Shown here: positions 58,716 to 64,000 of the stretch, piece after piece
How positions within the stretch are numbered: position 1 is the first letter of the stretch
How the letters are laid out: every line of letters starts with the position of its first letter
Source of the DNA: Effrenium voratum
Lineage: Eukaryota > Sar > Dinophyceae > Suessiales > Symbiodiniaceae
Direction of reading: 5' to 3'
NCBI GenBank assembly: GCA_963377175.1
Contig: CAUJNA010000471.1
Span: 62,001 to 126,000, forward strand
DNA length: 64,000 nucleotides
Program-made: the position numbers and the translations under genes
Notes under the pieces: generated by a model
Told to the model about the DNA's origin: nothing
Seen by the model: the letters and a program-made list of their open reading frames with translations, nothing else
The model's database searches: none

Positions 58716-61700
58716 CATGGCCAAATGCATCCACTCGCAACGGCCGCGCCTTGGTCAGGAAGACCCGGCACCCGCTCTGCACGGATGCCGTGACCGTGGA
58801 CGGCGGCGGCCTCTGAGACTCCGACGCATGGGTTGCTATGGGGTTCGGGAACCCCAACCCACCTGTCCCAACAAAGGATGCATTCATAGGTGTCCTGTTA
58901 GGGGAAATAGATGGATTAAACCAACGGTAAACCAGGGCCATCGATTTTTCTAGCACAACCAAAAAGGACACCTATGGATGCATTTTCGCCAGCTAACACT
59001 GGTTTGCCCTATGGAATCTTCAACATTGTGGCTTTCCAAAGTTTTGACTCTCAAGAAACGACGCGCCCAGCTGGGTGCTTCTGGAAACCTGCCCCCAAAT
59101 CCAGGATTGGCTCTTCTCTTTGTCTGTGATGGCCTTTGGCCGTCTTTCAAAAGGTGACCCCCAGGTGACAGGTCATTTTGGCTTTCGGTTCCCTCGCTTT
59201 GCCCCAGGAACGCGAATTCGCTGCCCTGCCCTGGCTGGGGCACTGGCGCTCGGGGCGCCGCAATGTCCACGGAGATCAGGCTCCCTGGCGAAGTTGTTGT
59301 TGGGGGGTCTTTTGCTTGGAAGCAGACCCCCAAAATGGCGCAACGGGTTTCCTCTTGTCTTCCGCCTAAAACCAAGCAACAAGGGGTTTCCCTAAGAAAG
59401 ACAGACCCATTTTGCTTGGGCAATGGCCGCATAGACTGATTCAGCAAGGCTGCCTGCTATCATCCTATTGACTAGCGATGACTAGTGACCAGGGACCATG
59501 GGCCATCAAGGACCAAGGCACCATAGGTCATGACCTTTTCCTCTTGCGGTGGCTCTCAATCAGTATTGGGCATGTACAAGAGGCGCACTTTGCAAGGCTA
59601 CCGACGCTCTCTCAATAAACAAGGCGTGCTTCTCAAAGTGGAGAGCCCTGCAGCTTCCTTCTTGCCGCTTTAACAGGAGGGGGATGCCGCTATGGCATTT
59701 TTGTTTAGGGCATACCCATCTAGATGCGCGCGGGGCGCGACCTGCCCCCGGGCCGCTCCTTGTATCTCGTGGGCCCCATGGGAAATCGCCTTGTGGATGC
59801 CGCTAGGCTCGGCCTGCAAGCGGCGCGGTTCGGAGCCCTGTTGCTTGGGAACCAACCCGGTTTGAAACCCCGACGGGGGAGCTACTGCAAAGGAGCCCGT
59901 ATCCCAAAATTGGGCCTTGTCGACACTTCATCAACAACATATGTCATGCACTTCAAAGGGGTCCCGGTTTGGGGCGGAGCTCTTCTTTCAAGGGGTGTCC
60001 TTATTAACTGGGGGGGATGCGTGCTTATTTATGTCTAAATGGACCTGAGCAAGGCTGCATTTTCTCTCCGATCGCGAAACTCCGATTGGCTTCGAGACGC
60101 CATGAGATTTCAGAACCCCGAACCGCGGGTCCAAAATGCCGCGCACAACATCTTGGGCGAGAGTTGGTCCGCCAATGGCTTCTTGTCTTGGGAGGGCCGC
60201 ACGTCTGTCGTCTGAGCGCCCGGCGAACGAGACAAAGCAAATTCCTTTGTGCCCACCTTGGGCGCAGACGGCCGCGCGCCAAGAGGATCAGTTCGCTCGT
60301 GTTTTGCTGCATGAGGACGGTCGCCAAGACATCCCCGGTGGTGATTTATATGAACCCCCGTTGTCTTAATGGTGGCTTGAACCCCAAAGATCTGCCAAAG
60401 TTTGGAACAGAGCAGGCACAACCTCGAAACGGACATGGGCACCCTGCCACCGCCCGGTTGGGAGGGTAGGTAGACATCTGTGAGGTCGCCAAACCTCGGT
60501 TTAGCACCGGAGGGCCGTGCAGAAGTTGGGCTGTTCAGTCTCTGGCAAATCGAAAGGCTTGGAGGAAAGGAAGCCCCAGCAAGCCGGGCAAACAATAACA
60601 GCTAGAAGGCTTGTGAATCCGGGGTCAAGGCTGCGCTATAGGATATGGCCGCAGTGGTCCAAGAATTGTGGCAAGGGACTGGGATCCAATCCAAGGGACT
60701 GGGATCCCCGCAAATCCTGCAGTCTTCGACCACTGCTCTAACTTACTCTCGGGTCCAAACGAACATTCCTGGGATACCTCCTGGTCATGCTGACTGCGCG
60801 GCTGGGAGAAGTATGCCCTGAGCTCGGTTTGGCCCACCGCCTGTGGCACCTGAAGAAAAGTGCAAACGCAAGGTGCGTCCGAACGGGAGGCGTTTACGGT
60901 TGACGTGTGGGGGTGTCTTTTTTGAGGGTACCCGTTTTGGGTGTTTTTTTGGGTTTAAGGGGACCAAAAGAAAGCCACAATTTTGAGGGCTCCCAGAAAA
61001 AGACACACCCACGTCTGGAAAGGAGACTCCCACCATGAGCTGCAGCATCTTTGAGCCGCTGTTTCTTTAACATGCAGCATCCGCATTCCGCATCAAGAGG
61101 TCGGGTCTGCTTGCCCAGCCCTGATGTCCTCTCCAGCCACTGCTACTCTGACAGTTGCCAAAGTTCAATGCATTTGTCTCCAGTTGGACACTGCCCCCAG
61201 CCTGCTTCAGAAAGCACCCCTTCCTTCCCGTTGACCTTTGAATTGGACCAGTCCCTCCCACCTACCGCCCATGCCTTCGCCACAAATAGTCTGTCCTGCT
61301 TCTCGGGGACAGTCGCCTGAAACGCACACACGACCCAGAACTCACCTCCCCGGCTGGCCGCTGCCAAGCTGTCGACTCCTTGTTTCCTCTGAGGGTTGCT
61401 GTTGTACAAACCCATGCTGCTTCTTTGAGGGAATGTGTTTTGGTCTAGTTTCAAGGGATCAAAGCCTTCCCGAGACAAGCCCGGACCGGGCCGGAGCAGG
61501 TCGTGGGTGCGCTTCACCCTCACCTCGGCTCCCAAACTGCCAACAGCTCACGCTTCGCTCCAAGAGGATCATCACCCAAATTGCCAAGTGAAGAGGAACC
61601 GACTTCGTTCCCAGAGCCATAACTTTGCAATTCTCCCACTCGGTCTTTGTTGGTGAGCCAAACACTCAGACGAAATAGAAGTCTCCTTGTCAGCTCCTTT

Positions 61701-62720
61701 TCAGCACAGACGAACACCAAAATGCAAGCATGTACCCAGTAGAAAGTTGTCAAATTCATGGTCCGGCCCCATATGGTGACACTGGAGCAAGCGGGGCGTA
61801 TGACACCCCTCGCACTTGGAACAGCTCCCACAAGCCAGCCGTCGCTGTTAGGTTGACAAATGCTGGCAGGGGTCATTTCGTAGCGAAGCCACCGCGAGGC
61901 CGCAACCCTCAGGAGGAATCCCTAAATAGCCCAGGCCTTGGATTCGATTTGGGTTTGTATCCCGGGTACTTTGTTCACAACCTCCGTTTTTCCTAAGATC
62001 GATGGACCACATCTTGAGCTGCTCGCCGGTCAAGATGGTGCCCTGCATTGCCGCCTCAGCGCAGTCTCGCTTGCCAAGCCTCTGCCTCTGCCTCTTCGCA
62101 TTGTTTGTCTTGGTTATTATGTGTATTGTTCTTCTTGTCCTTCTTCGTCCTTCTTCTGCTCATCGGTGTTGATGTGTCTAGTGTTTTGGCCCAGCTTGCA
62201 ATGTGCAGAGTTGTGTTCTGCACCAGTGGCATTCTCCGAGCCCCCCCCCTCACAACGGCAACACGAGGAAGGCTCGCCTTCCAAAACGGAAACCAACAGG
62301 CCGCGAAGAACCTCCCCCCCCAAGCCCCCCGCCCCCCCGACCGGAACCCGGAAATCGAGTTCCTCGAGTCCGTTCCCAGGCGAGGGGCCAGGGCGGCCTT
62401 CGCGGCCGCATCCAGGTTCAGCGCGTCCTGAAACCCACGGGTGTGACTCGGTGTGACTCGGTGTGACTCGGCGACCGACTCGTCTGCCGCGTGTTCCGCA
62501 CATGTGCCGAGTCTGTTCAAACCCAAGCCAATGATGAATCGAAGCACGGGAAGGATCTGCCGCTGCAAAAAAAACAACACACACTTCAAGCCCAAGGCGT
62601 CTCTCTGTTGACCACCACAAACGAGACTTTCGCTTCGAGCGGGAAACAGGACCCCTGGATGTAAATCCTCCGGGTCCCCTGGACCCCTCCGCCCGAAACG
62701 GTTCCCGAACTTCCCCCAGC
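58716..62720 (-). CDS. Exons of one or more unidentified minus-strand genes
   Basis: Candidate exons: about 62720-62615 (RRIYIQGSCFPLEAKVSFVV), 62427-62348 (acceptor TTTCAG, donor GT; DALNLDAAAKAALAPRLGTD), 61536-61266 (acceptor GGCAG, donor GTAGGT; EVRVKRTHDLLRPGPGLSRE through KQDRLFVAKAWA), about 60345-60257 (donor GT; DVLATVLMQQNTSELILLAR), about 59294-59215 (ISVDIAAPRAPVPQPGQGSE) and 58812-58716 (acceptor CTCAG, donor GC; STVTASVQSGCRVFLTKARP). All are GC-rich and open on the minus strand only in a sensible frame. I do not recognise the protein. They may be one gene upstream of the regucalcin-like gene or two. Confidence 0.4.
58877..58983. mobile_element. Small TIR element, family B, copy 3
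   Basis: Ends ATGCATTCATAGGTGTCC and, inverted, AATGCATCCATAGGTGTCC. The interior has AAATAGATGG as in the other copies. About 107 bp, 65 bases upstream of the candidate exon 58812-58716. Confidence 0.65.
60902..61015 (+). mobile_element. Small TIR element, family A, copy 3
   Basis: The best-preserved copy, 114 bp. Starts GACGTGTGGGGGTGTCTTTT, then GAGGGTACCC, and ends GAGGGCTCCC...AAAGACACACCCACGTC; the outermost GACGTG/CACGTC are perfect inverses. It sits between two candidate exons, probably in an intron. Confidence 0.7.
62441..62471. repeat. Three copies of GTGTGACTCG
   Basis: Perfect decamer tandem repeat just upstream (minus strand) of the acceptor of exon 62427-62348. Confidence 0.85.
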
Positions 62721-62865
62721 GCACCGGCTCGGCCATGGCGCTTTGCCACGGGTCCCGGGCCCCGCCCGACTCCCGCGAGCTGCGGCCGGGCGAGTCACCG
62801 AAGCAAAGCACAAAGATGTCTGAAAGAGAGCTTCACCAGACATGCGGTTCACTTCTCATCACACG

Positions 62866-63254
62866 GTCTCTCTCTCTTCCTCTTCCTCTTCCTCGTTCTC
62901 TTCCTCTTCCTCGTTCTCTTTCTCTTTCTCTTTACCTATCGAATATATTTATGCATCTATCTATCTACCTATCTAGCTATCCACCTACCCACATACCCAC
63001 CTACCTACCTGCCTGTCTGTCTGTGTCTGTTTGGTTGCCTTTATTTATTTATTTTGTTCGTTCTGCCTTCTTTCCTTCCTTCCTTCCTTCCTTCCTTCCT
63101 TCCTTCCTTCCTTCCTTCCTTCCTTCCTTCCGTCCTTCCTTTCTCTCTTTCTTTCTTTATTTCTTGTTTATTTATTTATTTGACTCTTTATTTATATTTT
63201 TATTTATGTATTTATTTATTTGTCTTTATTTATTTATTTATCTATTTCTTTATG

Positions 63255-63334
<80 letters not shown>

Positions 63335-63388
63335 TATGTCTTTCTTTCTTTCTTTATGTACTTCTTTCTTTATTTATTCATTTATTTA

Positions 63389-63419
<31 letters not shown>

Positions 63420-63450
63420 ATTTCTTTCTTTCTTTCTTTCTTTCTTTATG

Positions 63451-63485
<35 letters not shown>

Positions 63486-63533
63486 GTCTTTCTTTATTCA
63501 TTTATTTATCTCTCTCTCTATCTTTCTTTCTTT

Positions 63534-63577
<44 letters not shown>

Positions 63578-63630
63578 TATTCATTTATGTCTCTCTCTCT
63601 CTCTTTTTTTCTTTCTTTCTTTCTTTCTTT

Positions 63631-63661
<31 letters not shown>

Positions 63662-63720
63662 ATTCCTCTTTCTATCTCTTTTTGCCTCTGCTGACTCAAG
63701 CCACATGACAGTGCGCCATG
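62866..63720. repeat. CTTC/CTTT/TATT simple-repeat zone
   Basis: CTCTTC units, a TATC/TACC patch near 62950-63010, CTTC units 63065-63135, TTTA units and then about 400 bases of CTTT with periodic TTTATG or TTTATTCA interruptions. Long frames here encode only Leu-Ser-Phe-Phe repeats. Confidence 0.9.
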
Positions 63721-64000
63721 CTGGCCTTAAATAAGCTCCCTGGCGAAAGCCCAAGCACGGAAACCGCATAAAATCCCGGTGAAAAAACCAGGGATGTTGC
63801 GCTCAACGCGCGCGGGCGCTTCCTGCACATAGGATCTTCTGCCAGCCGCTAGCCAGAATCCTACACATCTAAGATCGGCATCCAGGCATGTGGAAAGTAA
63901 ATGAGGGTGGCAGTGCATGTCCTCGACCTCCGATTTATTGCAAGTATCGACCTTCACTCCCCCTCTTCCTCTTCATCCTGTGCCTCCTCTTCCGTGGCTT
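63721..64000. other. Right end of window, no gene recognised
   Basis: A minus-strand frame is open but has neither motif nor clear splice borders. The last 40 bases are CT-rich. Confidence 0.3.

Noticed and set aside
62735..63734. Leu-Ser-Phe-rich frame resembling a membrane protein
   Set aside because: Produced by CTTT and CTTC repeats in three frames at once.

Overview
This is nuclear DNA of a dinoflagellate (species not identifiable by eye). Four things point there. First, two sites carry a 16-base match (GCCATTTTGGCTCAAG) to the 3' part of the dinoflagellate trans-spliced leader (DinoSL). Second, the recognisable host genes are split into many short exons whose introns often start with GC (sometimes possibly GA) instead of GT and end in AG, frequently AG followed by G. 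Third, every gene I can identify from about 17.7 kb to 62.7 kb lies on the minus strand, as in dinoflagellate unidirectional gene blocks. Fourth, introns and spacers are full of simple repeats and small inverted-repeat elements. I see no bacterial operons, rRNA, tRNA or CRISPR.

Layout. 1-7.8 kb: two head-to-tail blocks of retroelement-like coding sequence on the minus strand. Each begins with the same 70-bp leader (2387-2456 and 7703-7772) carrying a relict spliced-leader motif. The right block encodes a zinc-ribbon protein, two unidentified proteins and a protein resembling the first half of a tyrosine recombinase. The left block encodes a Gag-like protein with a Cys/His finger and a conserved segment that runs off the window edge. 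Both have shifted reading frames. 7.8-17.7 kb: mostly spacer with one small terminal-inverted-repeat (TIR) element, AT repeats, hairpins and one or two weak exon candidates. 17.7-35 kb: scattered minus-strand exons, including an EF-hand calcium-binding gene (about 21.4-30.0 kb), separated by long simple repeats. 36.0-51.4 kb: a large gene for a peroxisomal processing protease of the TYSND1/DEG15 type, with all three catalytic residues and a C-terminal SKL peroxisome signal. One intron holds coding-like sequence with its own ATG and another holds a 2.2-kb TIR element with a long palindrome. 53.9-58.0 kb: an essentially complete SMP-30/gluconolactonase/regucalcin-like gene, including a 21-base microexon; its stop codon lies in the end of a small TIR element. 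58.7-62.7 kb: exons of one or more unidentified genes. 62.9-63.7 kb: CTTT/CTTC repeats.

How it fits together. The host genes are probably transcribed as a minus-strand array and cut into messages by trans-splicing. The protease would process proteins imported into peroxisomes, and the regucalcin-like enzyme is a divalent-metal lactonase. I infer no pathway linking them beyond being neighbours. At least three families of short inverted-repeat elements recur in introns and spacers. Exon limits were placed by hand from reading frame, family motifs and splice-site sense; treat them as good to a few bases where phases are stated to match, and to tens of bases elsewhere.
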